Assembly (NCBI RefSeq): GCF_014750685.1
Contig: NZ_JAAXGE010000003.1
Span: 744,001 to 808,000, forward strand
Origin: Bacteroides sp. GM023
GTDB lineage: Bacteria; Bacteroidota; Bacteroidia; Bacteroidales; Bacteroidaceae
Direction of reading: 5' to 3'
DNA length: 64,000 bases
Position numbers and translations under genes: made by a program. Shown here in pieces: positions 1 to 8,900 of this stretch. The notes beneath the pieces are model-generated. The model saw only the letters and a list, made by a program, of their open reading frames with translations, was not told the DNA's origin and ran no database searches. Within the stretch, counting starts at the first letter, position 1. Each line of letters starts with the position of its first letter.

Positions 1-861
1 TTATTGAATAACATTTCCATTTATATCTATATTTACAGTGAGTTCGTTCTCCCCCCTTTCTAATTCAATACGATAATATACTGTATCGTCAGCTTTCTCA
101 ATATATTTTGCATCATCAAAACGATATTCTCCATATTGATTGTCAATAGTATTATTTACTGTGTCTGGGAGTTCATTTTTACGTACTTCCCATGATGTAG
201 AATACCAGTTGCCACTTTGGTTGAACAGTACATCTTTAGAAATTCCGTTATGAATGATGTCTACTTCCGTATATCCATAATCCCAATCATTTCGGTCATT
301 TTCTACATCCACTTCCATGATTTTGGCATTCGGATACCTTTCATTGATGACGTTTTTCATAACATCCGTCAGTTGTACGGGAAGATACTCATCCTTATCA
401 TTGTCTGTGTCAACAACACTCTTAATCAGCTCCCCATTCACAGAATAATACAAATCCATCTCTTGATTCTGATTCTCCACTTCAATTACGTAAACAGTTT
501 CAAAACCTTCCCGTTCCAATTTGTCTACATCGTCTATTTTCCATGACTTGTATTCACTTGTTTCAAAGGACGTTTTTACAGCTTGCGGCAGTGCATCATA
601 CGGAATATCCGTTTCTGTCATCTTCCATTTGCCATCTTGTGTGAACCAGGCAGACGCTTCGTAGCCGTCATAGAAATCAGCTACATAATATCCGGATTTA
701 TTCTCCCATTTTACATTAGCTGCATTCGGATATTTGGACGAAAAAGCATTTTGTAATTCAACAGGAACATCAATTGATTCATCATCGTTATTATCACAAC
801 TATGCAAACTCCACGCAGTACCTAGTACCAACAAAAGAGTAAAAATGTTGAGTTTCATCAT
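1..861 (-). CDS. PepSY-like (DUF2874) lipoprotein
   Basis: A 286-residue secreted protein with a lipoprotein signal: hydrophobic residues 5-17 are followed by a lipobox-like LHSC, so Cys22 would be acylated. The mature part holds repeated modules of the type 'sKYPNAANVKWE...GYYVADFYDG...AWFTQDGKW', seen at about residues 35-100 and again near 160-225. This is the pattern of the Bacteroides PepSY-like/DUF2874 family (beta-lactamase-inhibitor-like fold). The protein is very acidic. The next gene upstream, 18 bp away, encodes a smaller relative, so the two are probably co-transcribed. The molecular function is unknown; small periplasmic or cell-surface binding proteins are the usual guess. The whole ORF including its stop lies inside the window. 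Confidence 0.75.
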   Translation of the reverse strand: MMKLNIFTLLLVLGTAWSLHSCDNNDDESIDVPVELQNAFSSKYPNAANVKWENKSGYYVADFYDGYEASAWFTQDGKWKMTETDIPYDALPQAVKTSFETSEYKSWKIDDVDKLEREGFETVYVIEVENQNQEMDLYYSVNGELIKSVVDTDNDKDEYLPVQLTDVMKNVINERYPNAKIMEVDVENDRNDWDYGYTEVDIIHNGISKDVLFNQSGNWYSTSWEVRKNELPDTVNNTIDNQYGEYRFDDAKYIEKADDTVYYRIELERGENELTVNIDINGNVIQ

Positions 862-879
862 TGTTTAATTTTAAAGGAT

Positions 880-1317
880 TCAATTATCTATATCAATCAG
901 ATTAAATTTCAGGTCAAATTTTAATTCAACGCGATTGGATAGTTTCACCTCATATTCCTTTTTATCACGTTCTATTTTCAGTACTTTTACATCAGGATAA
1001 TTAGTCGTTACGTATTTCTGAATAGCCGTCGGAATTGTCGCTGTGGGAACGATAGTATGTTTACAATCTATTTCCGTCCAATTTCCTTTCTTGTCAAATT
1101 CCACTTTATTACCATTCGTGAAAATCACTTCATAGCTTTTGTAAAAGAAATCATTTTCCATTTTCGCCAATGCTACTTTGTTATCAGAGAAATGCTGTTT
1201 GATAAACTGTTGAGCCGGTTGTGGCATTTGAGTAACCTGAATTGGTTTGTCATCGTCCGCACGTGCTACTGTTTGCAAAGTAAAAAGACATACTAATAAG
1301 AATACTAACTTTTTCAT
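880..1317 (-). CDS. PepSY-like (DUF2874) periplasmic protein
   Basis: About 145 residues if translation starts at the ATG at 1317, which opens a clean signal peptide (MKKLVFLLVCLFTLQTVARA). The longer reading to 1353 adds 12 residues before the signal and is unlikely. The mature protein carries the same pattern as its downstream neighbour: 'FSDNKVALAKMENDFFYKSYEVIFTNGNKVEFDKKGNWTEI', then a second 'NYPDVKVLKIERDKKEYEVKLSNRVELKFDLKFNLIDID'-type unit, so it is two PepSY-like modules of about 60 residues. It is soluble and periplasmic by prediction, whereas the partner is a lipoprotein. The pair probably arose by duplication. No enzyme motif is visible. Confidence 0.75.
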   Translation of the reverse strand: MKKLVFLLVCLFTLQTVARADDDKPIQVTQMPQPAQQFIKQHFSDNKVALAKMENDFFYKSYEVIFTNGNKVEFDKKGNWTEIDCKHTIVPTATIPTAIQKYVTTNYPDVKVLKIERDKKEYEVKLSNRVELKFDLKFNLIDIDN

Positions 1318-1427
1318 AATCGTTGTTTTTTTAATTGGTTTTACTATTATCATTTAATTTATACTGCAAAGATGAGAGCAGAATCTGAAAAGATTTGGGA
1401 ATTTTGAGAAATTTCGCAAAAAACTCA

Positions 1428-1524
1428 TAGAAAATTATAGTGACGCTATACTGTCGTCATAGCGTCACTATATCTATAGGATACCGTCACTATCATACAA
1501 GGATAGCGTCACTATAATTTTCTA
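1428..1524. repeat. Intergenic inverted-repeat cluster, family 1 (GTGACGCTAT)
   Basis: Four copies or close variants of a 13-mer, ATAGTGACGCTAT or its complement, start near 1437, 1459, 1481 (variant with ACCG) and 1503. The outermost copies sit in a perfect 22-bp inverted repeat, 1428-1449 against 1503-1524, so the whole block can fold into a long hairpin. The same 13-mer recurs four times at 40135-40210. It lies in the gap between the 5' ends of the divergent PepSY and NEW3/ABC genes. Confidence 0.8.
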
Positions 1525-1577
1525 CAGGAATTAGATTCTTTATAATTCTTTTAGCAGCAATTAATAAACACATCACT

Positions 1578-1585
1578 TATTTTTG
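1578..1585 (+). promoter_or_regulatory. Bacteroides -7 box for the NEW3/ABC operon
   Basis: TATTTTTG fits the Bacteroides sigma-ABfr -7 consensus TAnnTTTG and lies about 50-65 bp before the likely start codons at 1636/1642. No clear TTTG -33 element was found at the usual spacing, so the call rests on the -7 box and its position. Confidence 0.45.
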
Positions 1586-1635
1586 CAATCACAAATTTGA
1601 CAATATTCATATTAAATAACCATAAGAACTTTTGT

Positions 1636-2787
1636 ATGACTATGAGAACAAATTATCTCTTATTCTTAGCAATTTTATTGGGCTTGATTCCCATGAATTA
1701 CACACACGCAAATGATTCGATTTCTAAAAGCGTGGTATTGTACACACCTTACACAAAAATTTCCGTATCACCGGGAGCGTCAATTGATTACAGTATTGAC
1801 CTTATCAACAACACTGACGAATTGACGAATGCAACCCTTTCTGTCAGCGGGCTGGGCAGTAGTTGGAAACATGAAATGAAATCCGGTGGATGGAGTTTAA
1901 GTCAATTATCCGTGCTTCCTAAGGAAAAAAAGACTTTTAACTTAAAAGTCGAAGTTCCATTGAAAGTAAATAAAGGGAATTATCACTTCGTTGTGTATGC
2001 CGGAGAGACTAAACTTCCGTTGGATATCGTCGTGGCTCAAAAAGGTACTTATCAAACGGAGTTTACTACCGACCAGCCTAATATGCAGGGAAACTCCAAA
2101 TCCACTTTTACGTTTAGTGCTACTCTGAAGAATCAAACGGCCGATCAGCAATTATATGCATTGATGGCTAATGCGCCAAGAGGGTGGAATGTTATTTTTA
2201 AACCCAATTACAAACAAGCCACTTCAGCCCAAGTGGAAGCAAACAGCACTCAGAACGTAAGTATAGATGTTACTCCACCTGCTAATGTTGAAGCCGGCAG
2301 TTATAAAATTCCGGTACGTGCGGCCACGGGAACAACTTCGGCAGAATTAGAGTTGGAAGTCGTTGTTACCGGCTCTTATCAAATGGAATTGACTACCCCA
2401 CGTGGATTGTTAAGTACAGACGTTACAGCCGGCGATGTGAAGAAAATAGAGTTGGAAGTCAAGAATACAGGCTCTTCATTGCTGAAAGATATCCAATTAT
2501 CCGCCAATAAGCCGGCAGATTGGGAAGTAACCTTTGAACCATCCAAGATTGATGCGTTAAAAGCCGGAGAAACATCAACTGTGACAGCTACATTGAAAGC
2601 TTCTAAAAAAGCACTTCCCGGCGACTATGTCACTACCATGATGGCCAAGACCCCTGAAGTAAATGCGGATGCACAATTCAGAATAGCTGTAAAGACTCCA
2701 ATGATATGGGGATGGGTAGGTGTACTTATTATTATTGCTACCATAGGTGTTGTCTACTATCTGTTCCGTAAATATGGAAGGAGGTAA
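1636..2787 (+). CDS. NEW3-domain membrane protein, ABC-associated
   Basis: An N-terminal signal peptide (MRTNYLLFLAILLGLIPM...HA) is followed by two or three tandem Ig-like NEW3 domains (COG1470 type) with the typical 'NxTgssLKDIQLSANKPADWEVTFEPSKIDALKAGE' pattern, and a single C-terminal membrane helix (about 20 residues after TPMIWGW) with a short basic tail. The bulk is therefore exported and anchored at its C terminus. The reading frame is open from 1597, but the signal peptide begins at the ATG at 1636 or 1642, just after a -7 box. It is followed with a 2-bp gap by an ABC ATPase; an AGGAGG sequence at the end of this gene serves the next start. It is probably an extracytoplasmic accessory or substrate-recognition subunit of that transporter; the substrate is unknown. 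Confidence 0.8.
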   Translation: MTMRTNYLLFLAILLGLIPMNYTHANDSISKSVVLYTPYTKISVSPGASIDYSIDLINNTDELTNATLSVSGLGSSWKHEMKSGGWSLSQLSVLPKEKKTFNLKVEVPLKVNKGNYHFVVYAGETKLPLDIVVAQKGTYQTEFTTDQPNMQGNSKSTFTFSATLKNQTADQQLYALMANAPRGWNVIFKPNYKQATSAQVEANSTQNVSIDVTPPANVEAGSYKIPVRAATGTTSAELELEVVVTGSYQMELTTPRGLLSTDVTAGDVKKIELEVKNTGSSLLKDIQLSANKPADWEVTFEPSKIDALKAGETSTVTATLKASKKALPGDYVTTMMAKTPEVNADAQFRIAVKTPMIWGWVGVLIIIATIGVVYYLFRKYGRR

Positions 2788-2789
2788 AT

Positions 2790-3533
2790 ATGGGCGAACA
2801 AGTGATCGTACTTACCGATTTAACCAAACAATATGGTAACTTTACTGCTGTAGATCATATTCGCCTGAACATTCAGAAAGGAGAAATTTTCGGATTACTA
2901 GGTCCGAACGGTGCCGGAAAGTCAACGACTATATTAATGATGCTGGGATTGACAGAACCCACATCGGGAACGGTCGAAATTTGTGGAATAAATTCCACTA
3001 CACATCCTATTGAAGTGAAAAGGAAAATCGGATATCTTCCCGAAGATGTAGGATTCTATGATGATATGACAGGTCCGGAGAATCTGATCTATACAGCCCG
3101 GTTGAATGGTATTCCTGATAGGGAAGCAAAAGAAAAGGCAATGGAGTTGATGAAGCGTGTAGGTCTTGAAGACCAGTTGAAGAAAAAGGCCGGAAAATAT
3201 TCCCGTGGAATGAGACAGCGTTTGGGGCTTGCCGACGTACTAATAAAGAATCCGGAAATTATTATTTTGGACGAACCGACTTCAGGTATTGACCCTGCGG
3301 GTGTTCAGGAGTTTATCGAATTGATTCATTGGTTAAGCAAGAAAGAGGGTTTGACTGTGCTGTTTTCGTCTCACCATTTGGATCAGGTACAAAAAGTTTG
3401 TGACCGGGTCGGATTGTTCAGTAGCGGCAAATTGCTGGCTTTGATTGATATGGCAGAACTGAAAGAAAGGAAACAGGAATTGTCTGATATTTATAACCAT
3501 TATTTTGAGGAAGGAGGAGAAAGACATGAATAA
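2790..3533 (+). CDS. ABC transporter ATP-binding protein
   Basis: A 247-residue ABC ATPase of the NosF/GldA/CcmA-like group that pairs with ABC-2 permeases. Visible motifs: Walker A GPNGAGKST (38-46), a degenerate signature YSRGMRQR (137-144) in place of LSGGQ, as is common in this subfamily, Walker B IIILDEP with catalytic Glu (157-163), and the switch histidine in SSHH (about 195). It acts on the cytoplasmic face and would energise the permease encoded next, whose start codon overlaps its end by 8 bp, so the two are translationally coupled. The substrate is not evident. NosF/NosY-type pairs often work with an exported partner, which fits the NEW3 protein upstream. Confidence 0.92.
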   Translation: MGEQVIVLTDLTKQYGNFTAVDHIRLNIQKGEIFGLLGPNGAGKSTTILMMLGLTEPTSGTVEICGINSTTHPIEVKRKIGYLPEDVGFYDDMTGPENLIYTARLNGIPDREAKEKAMELMKRVGLEDQLKKKAGKYSRGMRQRLGLADVLIKNPEIIILDEPTSGIDPAGVQEFIELIHWLSKKEGLTVLFSSHHLDQVQKVCDRVGLFSSGKLLALIDMAELKERKQELSDIYNHYFEEGGERHE

Positions 3534-4482
3534 AGTCAATCATCCTTTTTGGGTTATCGTCAACAAAGAAATTGCCGATCATGTCAAGAGTTGGCGTTTC
3601 ATTATCTTGATTGGTATTATAGCACTTACCTGTATGGGATCGCTATATACGGCGCTCACCAATATAAGTGCAGCCATAAAGCCTAATGATCCGGACGGCT
3701 CATTTTTATTCCTGAAGTTATTCACGGTATCGGATGGGACTCTCCCCTCTTTTGTGTTGTTTATTAACTTCCTGGGGCCATTGTTGGGAATTGCCTTAGG
3801 CTTTGATGCTGTTAATTCCGAGCAGAATAAGGGAACATTAAGCCGTATGCTCTCCCAGCCTATTCATCGTGATTGTATTATTAATGCCAAGTTCGTGGCG
3901 GCTTTAATAGTCATTGGTATCATGCTGTTTGTACTGGGCTTTTTAGTAATGGGATTCGGATTGATTGCTATCGGTATTCCTCCTACAGCAGAAGAGTTTT
4001 GGAGAATTGTTTTCTTCATTATAACGAGCGTTTTTTATGTTGCCTTTTGGTTGAATTTGGCTATTTTATTTTCGCTTCGTTTCCGTCAGGCTGCTACTTC
4101 TGCACTGGCATCGGTAGCTGTATGGTTGTTTTTTAGCATATTCTATACGATGATTGTCAATTTGGTGGCAAAAGGACTGAGTCCGTCAGAAATGGCATCG
4201 CCTTATCAGATAATCAGTTATCAGAAGTTTATTCTTGGTTTGATGCGTCTGGCACCGAGCGAACTGTTTAATGAAGCTACTACCACATTGCTAATGCCTT
4301 CTGTCAGAAGTCTCGGTCCACTGACTATGGAACAGGTACAGGGAGCTATTCCAAGTCCACTTCCTTTGGGACAAAGCCTTTTGGTAGTTTGGCCGCAACT
4401 GACCGGATTGATTGCAGCGACTGTTATCTGTTTTGCTATTTCGTATAGTATGTTTATGAGAAGGGAAATTCGTTCCCGATAA
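3526..4482 (+). CDS. ABC-2 family permease
   Basis: About 318 residues with six predicted membrane helices, starting with one at about 20-45 and ending in a basic cytoplasmic tail (MRREIRSR). The region 'FDAVNSEQNKGTLSRMLSQPIHRD' is the hallmark of NosY-like ABC-2 permeases, where this loop faces the ATPase. The ATG at 3526 follows GGAGGAG at 7-10 bp and is preferred to an in-frame TTG at 3505. It is the third gene of the NEW3-ATPase-permease operon. An extended extracytoplasmic loop after the first helix could contact the NEW3 protein. A strong hairpin follows 27 bp downstream. Confidence 0.88.
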   Translation: MNKVNHPFWVIVNKEIADHVKSWRFIILIGIIALTCMGSLYTALTNISAAIKPNDPDGSFLFLKLFTVSDGTLPSFVLFINFLGPLLGIALGFDAVNSEQNKGTLSRMLSQPIHRDCIINAKFVAALIVIGIMLFVLGFLVMGFGLIAIGIPPTAEEFWRIVFFIITSVFYVAFWLNLAILFSLRFRQAATSALASVAVWLFFSIFYTMIVNLVAKGLSPSEMASPYQIISYQKFILGLMRLAPSELFNEATTTLLMPSVRSLGPLTMEQVQGAIPSPLPLGQSLLVVWPQLTGLIAATVICFAISYSMFMRREIRSR

Positions 4483-4508
4483 ACTATCATACAATTTAAT
4501 TCTAATAA

Positions 4509-4563
4509 AATTCCCCTTGTTTAAATCATGCTTATCTACAATATGATTTGAATAAGGGGAATA
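4509..4563. terminator. Bidirectional terminator between ABC operon and kinase
   Basis: ATTCCCCTTGTTTAAATCAT and ATGATTTGAATAAGGGGAAT form a stem of nearly 20 bp with one or two mismatches around a 13-nt loop. Both strands leave the hairpin into T-rich DNA. It sits between the convergent permease and histidine kinase genes. Confidence 0.8.
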
Positions 4564-4583
4564 TTTTATAGGAGAATCAAGCT

Positions 4584-5855
4584 CTATTTAGAAATTTCAA
4601 AGCAATGCTCTCCCTGTTCGTAATAATACCGTAGACTCAGATGTTGCAAGCGACAAATAGATTCGGCTATTGCTAATCCCAATCCGGTAGAACCTTCCTT
4701 CTTAGTCCCCTGGTAGAAACGCTCAAAGATATGTTCCTTATTTAGCGGATGTTCTATTCCTGTATTTCGGAAAGTGATATTATTTTTAGCAACAACTATT
4801 CGGATATGTCCTCCGTCTACATTATGCACAAATGCATTTTTTAGAAGATTTGTCAATAAAGCTACTGCCAAAGATTCATTCATTGTAACGTTGAAAATAT
4901 CTTGTTCTTCAATGCTTGTATCTATATTGCGATAATCATACACTTCTTCATAGTCTTGCAAATACTGTTTGAGAAGTGTATTCAATTCCAATTGTTTGGT
5001 ATCGGTAAACTGCCCATTATCTATCTTAGTAAGCAATAATAGGGATTTGTTCAGTTTGGTAATGTACTCCAAGGTCTGATGTGTTTTCATCAGTTCTTCC
5101 AGTTGCTTTTCTGATAATGAATCATCTTCCATCAGCATTTCCAACCGGTTGCGGCAGATGGCAAGCGGCGTCTGTATCTCATGTGAAGCATTTCCTATAA
5201 ACTGTTTTTGCTGTTCAAACATCTGTTCTGTACGTTCTACATAACGGGTAGCGGCATCATTCAATTTTCTAAATTCTGTAATTTGAGTGTTATTGTTCAA
5301 TGGTTCATTCTTTTTCCCGGTTTGATAATTGTCCAACCAATGAAGAAGTACATACAGAGGGCGCATGTTCCGATAGAATACCCACACAGAAATTATAATA
5401 ATACAGAATAGTAAAGTCACATACAGAAAGATAATCCATACCTGAACAGCATCTTTCAAATCATCTTTTTCTATACTGGGAGTAGATACTGTAAGTTCAT
5501 GGTATCGTCCCTCGTCATCCTGAAAAATAGTGGTAAGAATACGTGCCGGTTCGGTTTCTCCTTTTTCTTCAATATATACCATGGAGTCCTTGTACTGAAT
5601 ATCTTCCCTATTTTCTGCATACTCTTTACTTACTTCCGTCATATAATACTGATTGTTGGAACCGTTAGTTTTAGAGGGTAGCTCCTCGCCTGCCAATGCA
5701 CGGATAATAATTGTTTCCGAGTAGTCTTCCAAGGCATCATCCACTTCATCATTCACTTCGTCAATCATCGTGACATAAAAGAAAATAGCCCAAACAGTCA
5801 AGATGAGAGTCAGAGCAAGAGTAATGCGAAGAATGATGTAATATATTAATTTCAT
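4584..5855 (-). CDS. Sensor histidine kinase
   Basis: A membrane histidine kinase of about 423 residues. Two membrane helices (about 4-32 and 139-160) bracket a roughly 105-residue extracytoplasmic sensor that is rich in acidic residues. Then come the H-box with phospho-acceptor His in NASHEIQTPL (about residue 225), an N-box (NLLKNAFVHN) and a G-box (STGLGLAIAES). The ATG at 5855 has a good GGAG ribosome site and starts directly before the first helix; an upstream TTG at 5879 that would overlap the regulator gene is rejected. It follows its response regulator with a 16-bp gap and is surely co-transcribed with it. The signal sensed is unknown. The convergent NEW3/ABC operon next door is a plausible but unproven target. 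Confidence 0.92.
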   Translation of the reverse strand: MKLIYYIILRITLALTLILTVWAIFFYVTMIDEVNDEVDDALEDYSETIIIRALAGEELPSKTNGSNNQYYMTEVSKEYAENREDIQYKDSMVYIEEKGETEPARILTTIFQDDEGRYHELTVSTPSIEKDDLKDAVQVWIIFLYVTLLFCIIIISVWVFYRNMRPLYVLLHWLDNYQTGKKNEPLNNNTQITEFRKLNDAATRYVERTEQMFEQQKQFIGNASHEIQTPLAICRNRLEMLMEDDSLSEKQLEELMKTHQTLEYITKLNKSLLLLTKIDNGQFTDTKQLELNTLLKQYLQDYEEVYDYRNIDTSIEEQDIFNVTMNESLAVALLTNLLKNAFVHNVDGGHIRIVVAKNNITFRNTGIEHPLNKEHIFERFYQGTKKEGSTGLGLAIAESICRLQHLSLRYYYEQGEHCFEISK

Positions 5856-5871
5856 GGACAATAACTCCTTT

Positions 5872-6549
5872 TTATTCAATAATTAATTTATATCCGAATC
5901 CGTAGACAGCTTTTATTTCAAGGCTTGCACCTGAATCTTTCAGCTTTTTGCGCAGGTTCTTGATTTGGGCATATATGAAGTCGAAGTTATCTACCTGGTC
6001 AATATGATCTCCCCACACAGATTCAGCCAGCGTATTTTTATTGATTAACCTTCCGGGGCGATTCATGAAATACAGCAGAATATCATATTCCTTTCTGTTC
6101 AGTTCCAGTTCACGACTATCAACGAATACACGGAATTTATCCGGTTCTATCCGAACATTTCCCTGACGAATATCAATCTCTCCATCCTGTTGATGACGAC
6201 GAATCACGCTTTTTATCCGGGCATTCAGTTCCACTAAATGAAATGGTTTCGGTAAGTAATCATCCGCTCCGAGCTCAAGCCCCAAGACTTTATCTTCTAA
6301 AGAATCCTTTGCAGAAATGATAATCACGTTTTCCCGTTTATGGAGAGCTTTCAATCGTTCGAGAAGGTCAAGTCCGCTTCCATCCGGCAACATAATATCC
6401 AGCAAGATACAATCATAGTCGTAATCCTCAATTTTACGTAATGCTGAATTGAAGTCACCCGCTGTTTCCACAACATAACGTTCTTTTTCAAGTGAACATT
6501 GGATCAGTTCCCTTAAAGACGGCTCGTCTTCTACAATTAATATCTTCAT
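5872..6549 (-). CDS. OmpR-family response regulator
   Basis: A 225-residue two-domain regulator. The receiver spans about 1-120 with the acidic pair in VEDEP, phospho-acceptor Asp51 (LLDIMLP), the switch Ser in IISA and Lys101 (PKPF). The C-terminal winged-helix domain (about 128-223) shows the OmpR pattern LNRKEYDILLYFMNRPGRLINK...RKKL...GFGYKL. It binds DNA once phosphorylated by the kinase encoded immediately downstream. Its ATG follows GAAAGGAG. The leader contains 'acaaagaaaggg', which does not form a full TAnnTTTG box, so the promoter is not assigned. Confidence 0.95.
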   Translation of the reverse strand: MKILIVEDEPSLRELIQCSLEKERYVVETAGDFNSALRKIEDYDYDCILLDIMLPDGSGLDLLERLKALHKRENVIIISAKDSLEDKVLGLELGADDYLPKPFHLVELNARIKSVIRRHQQDGEIDIRQGNVRIEPDKFRVFVDSRELELNRKEYDILLYFMNRPGRLINKNTLAESVWGDHIDQVDNFDFIYAQIKNLRKKLKDSGASLEIKAVYGFGYKLIIE

Positions 6550-6623
6550 GATTCTTTCTCCTTTCTTTATAAATGCATTACAAAGAAAGGGGATATTTCT
6601 GAAATAAAACTGAAATGGGCATA

Positions 6624-6658
6624 AAAAAGTCGGAAACCATTACTGGTCCCCGACTTTT
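6624..6658 (-). terminator. Rho-independent terminator of proS
   Basis: AAAGTCGG and CCGACTTT pair across an approximately 17-nt loop. Read on the minus strand, the stem is followed by a run of T. It lies 29 bp beyond the proS stop. Confidence 0.8.
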
Positions 6659-6686
6659 GATTCTATCAGATTTACTTTCTATAAGC

Positions 6687-8180
6687 TTAATAAGAACGCG
6701 CAAATACTACACGACAAGCAGAAGGTTTACCTGTAACCATACATTTGCCCGGTTCCTTGTCACCCGCAACAAATGAGTCGAACGGGATACAACGGATAGT
6801 AGCTTTTGTATCTTCTTTAATCTTTTCTTCTGTTTCGGTAGTTCCGTCCCAATGAGCAAGAATAAAGCCACCTTCTTCGATTTTTTCTTTGAATTCGTCA
6901 TAGGTATCTACCGATGTAATCTTAGAGTTACGATAGTCTAATGCTTTCTTGTAGATATTTGCCTGTATTTCTTCAAGCAGGTTCTGAACGTATGTCTCGA
7001 TACCGTCACATGTAACAGTTTCCTTTTCCAATGTATCACGACGCATCACTTCCATTGTATTGTTTTCGAGATCACGACCACCCATTACCAAACGAACAGG
7101 AACGCCCTTCAATTCATAATCTGCAAATTTGAATCCCGGACGCTTGTTATCTGCATTATCATATTTCACTGAGATGCCCAGTGCCTTCAATTTAGCAACA
7201 ATACCTTCCACTTTAGCGTCGATTTGTTTCAGTTGGTCGTCGTTCTTATAGATAGGAACGATAACTACCTGAATCGGAGCCAAATGCGGCGGTAATACCA
7301 AACCGTTATCGTCAGAGTGAGTCATAATCAATGCGCCCATCAAACGAGTGGAAACACCCCATGAAGTAGCCCAAACATACTCCATCTTGTTTTCTTTATT
7401 AACAAACTGAACATCGAATGCTTTTGCGAAGTTCTGTCCCAAGAAGTGGGAAGTACCACTTTGCAATGCTTTTCCATCCTGCATCATCGCTTCGATTGTG
7501 TAAGTATCAAGTGCACCGGCAAAACGTTCGTTAGCTGATTTTACACCTTTTACTACCGGAACAGCCATATATTTTTCAGCGAATTCACCATACACATTCA
7601 ACATTCTGATAGCTTCTTCTTCCGCTTCTTCACGGGTAGCGTGAGCAGTATGTCCTTCCTGCCACAAGAATTCGGCAGTACGCAAGAACAAACGGGTACG
7701 CATCTCCCAACGGAAAACGTTCGCCCATTGATTGCAAAGGATGGGCAGGTCACGATATGACTGAATCCAGTTCTTATAGGTGTTCCAAATAATCGTTTCC
7801 GATGTCGGACGGATAATTAATTCTTCTTCCAATTTGGCAGCAGGGTCTACTACTACGCCCGAACCATCTTCCGCATTTTTCAGACGATAGTGTGTGACTA
7901 CGGCACACTCTTTTGCGAAGCCTTCCACATGCTCCGCTTCGCGACTCAGGAATGATTTCGGGATTAATAACGGGAAATATGCATTTACGTGTCCTGTCTC
8001 TTTAAACATGTCATCCAGTTGACGTTGCATTTTCTCCCAAATAGCGTATCCGTAAGGCTTAATCACCATACATCCGCGTACGGCAGACTGCTCTGCCAAA
8101 TCAGCTTTTACCACCAAATCGTTGTACCACTGTGAGTAGTTTTCACTACGTTTGGTAAGGTCTTTCAGTTCTTTTGCCAT
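6687..8180 (-). CDS. proS: Prolyl-tRNA synthetase (eukaryote/archaeal-like type)
   Basis: A 497-residue class II synthetase that charges tRNA-Pro with proline in the cytoplasm. The length, the lack of the large editing insertion found in the bacterial type, and the C-terminal zinc-binding-like extension ending in a conserved ARSY place it in the short, eukaryote-like ProRS group used by Bacteroidetes. Motifs seen: RPTSE (124-128), motif 2 FRWEMRTR (156-163) followed by [25 protein letters not shown], motif 3-like [14 protein letters not shown], and an anticodon-binding domain from about residue 300. The gene stands alone with a terminator behind it and a -7 box (TATTTTTG) ahead. Confidence 0.97.
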   Translation of the reverse strand: MAKELKDLTKRSENYSQWYNDLVVKADLAEQSAVRGCMVIKPYGYAIWEKMQRQLDDMFKETGHVNAYFPLLIPKSFLSREAEHVEGFAKECAVVTHYRLKNAEDGSGVVVDPAAKLEEELIIRPTSETIIWNTYKNWIQSYRDLPILCNQWANVFRWEMRTRLFLRTAEFLWQEGHTAHATREEAEEEAIRMLNVYGEFAEKYMAVPVVKGVKSANERFAGALDTYTIEAMMQDGKALQSGTSHFLGQNFAKAFDVQFVNKENKMEYVWATSWGVSTRLMGALIMTHSDDNGLVLPPHLAPIQVVIVPIYKNDDQLKQIDAKVEGIVAKLKALGISVKYDNADNKRPGFKFADYELKGVPVRLVMGGRDLENNTMEVMRRDTLEKETVTCDGIETYVQNLLEEIQANIYKKALDYRNSKITSVDTYDEFKEKIEEGGFILAHWDGTTETEEKIKEDTKATIRCIPFDSFVAGDKEPGKCMVTGKPSACRVVFARSY

Positions 8181-8223
8181 TATATTCTTCTATTTAAAAT
8201 TTTTCGGGTGTTAAAACAGGGTG

Positions 8224-8231
8224 CAAAAATA
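8224..8231 (-). promoter_or_regulatory. -7 box for proS
   Basis: On the minus strand the sequence reads TATTTTTG, matching TAnnTTTG, 43 bp before the proS start. A -33 element is not clear. Confidence 0.45.
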
Positions 8232-8286
8232 CGAAAAATGAACGAACTGCGCTCATTCTTCATACATTATTTTCTTTATATCTCAT

Positions 8287-8721
8287 CTAATTCAGAGTCT
8301 TCTTCAGTACCATAGGAACAATAATCCGATGAAACGGTTTAATGCAAAAGAAATAAGCTTTTCCCACCCAATTATGATATTTTACCAAGGTCGTGACTTC
8401 AATGATTTGTTTATCTGCCAGCATTGAGGTAATAAAAACGTCTACATAGAATAATAAATGCTTATCATCCTTCTGCATAATTGCTTCCCGGGCGTCTTCC
8501 TCAATAATAAAATCTTTTGTTTTAAAAGGTTCAGTTTCTATGCCGAAAGGTTTCACAAAACAGGCCCTTATTTTGTATAATAGTTGCAGCCAAGCGGGGT
8601 TATGAGCAAAAACTTTTAGAATAATATCTCCAGGAGACAGCTTGTTTCCTGTAACTTCTATGGAAAAAGTATCGCAATAATCTACAGGGAGGTATTTATC
8701 TATTTTCTTAGTCATACTCAT
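8287..8721 (-). CDS. DUF2867-like protein
   Basis: About 144 residues, starting at an ATG at 8721 or 8715; the frame is open to 8739, but that would place the start in the T-run of the tRNA terminator. The pattern 'DYCDTFSIEV...LSPGDIILKVF' at the start, 'LLFYVDVFITSM...IEVTTLVKYHNWVGKAYFFCIKPFHRIIVPMVLKK' at the end and the overall length resemble the DUF2867 family, which has a START-like alpha/beta fold. It is cytoplasmic by prediction with no catalytic motif visible. Function unknown. It is separated from proS by 100 bp and probably has its own promoter. Confidence 0.7.
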   Translation of the reverse strand: MSMTKKIDKYLPVDYCDTFSIEVTGNKLSPGDIILKVFAHNPAWLQLLYKIRACFVKPFGIETEPFKTKDFIIEEDAREAIMQKDDKHLLFYVDVFITSMLADKQIIEVTTLVKYHNWVGKAYFFCIKPFHRIIVPMVLKKTLN

Positions 8722-8735
8722 GCATATTAGAATAA

Positions 8736-8774
8736 ACAAAAAAAAACAGGCAGTATGTAAATATTAACTGCCTG
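8736..8774 (-). terminator. Terminator of the tRNA-Gly transcript
   Basis: CAGGCAGT (8747-8754) and ACTGCCTG (8767-8774) form a perfect 8-bp stem; on the minus strand it is followed by nine T residues. It begins 12 bp beyond the 3' end of the tRNA. Confidence 0.85.
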
Positions 8775-8785
8775 ATTTTCAAACG

Positions 8786-8858
8786 AGCGGTAAACGAGGC
8801 TCGAACTCGCGACCCCCAGCTTGGGAAGCTAGTGCTCTACCAACTGAGCTATTACCGC
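8786..8858 (-). tRNA. tRNA-Gly(CCC)
   Basis: The minus strand folds as a 73-nt tRNA. The acceptor arm GCGGTAA pairs with TTACCGC; the D arm is GCTC/GAGC; the anticodon stem CTAGC/GCTGG holds the loop TTCCCAA with anticodon CCC at positions 34-36; the T arm carries TTCGAGC. The discriminator base is T and CCA is not encoded. The anticodon reads GGG glycine codons. Confidence 0.95.
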
Positions 8859-8900
8859 ATTGTTATGTTTCTCTGCAAAAAGCCTTCTGAAACGGTGATG

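Noticed and set aside
5855..5879. TTG start of the histidine kinase at 5879
   Set aside because: It would overlap the regulator gene; the ATG at 5855 has a GGAG site and begins at the membrane helix.
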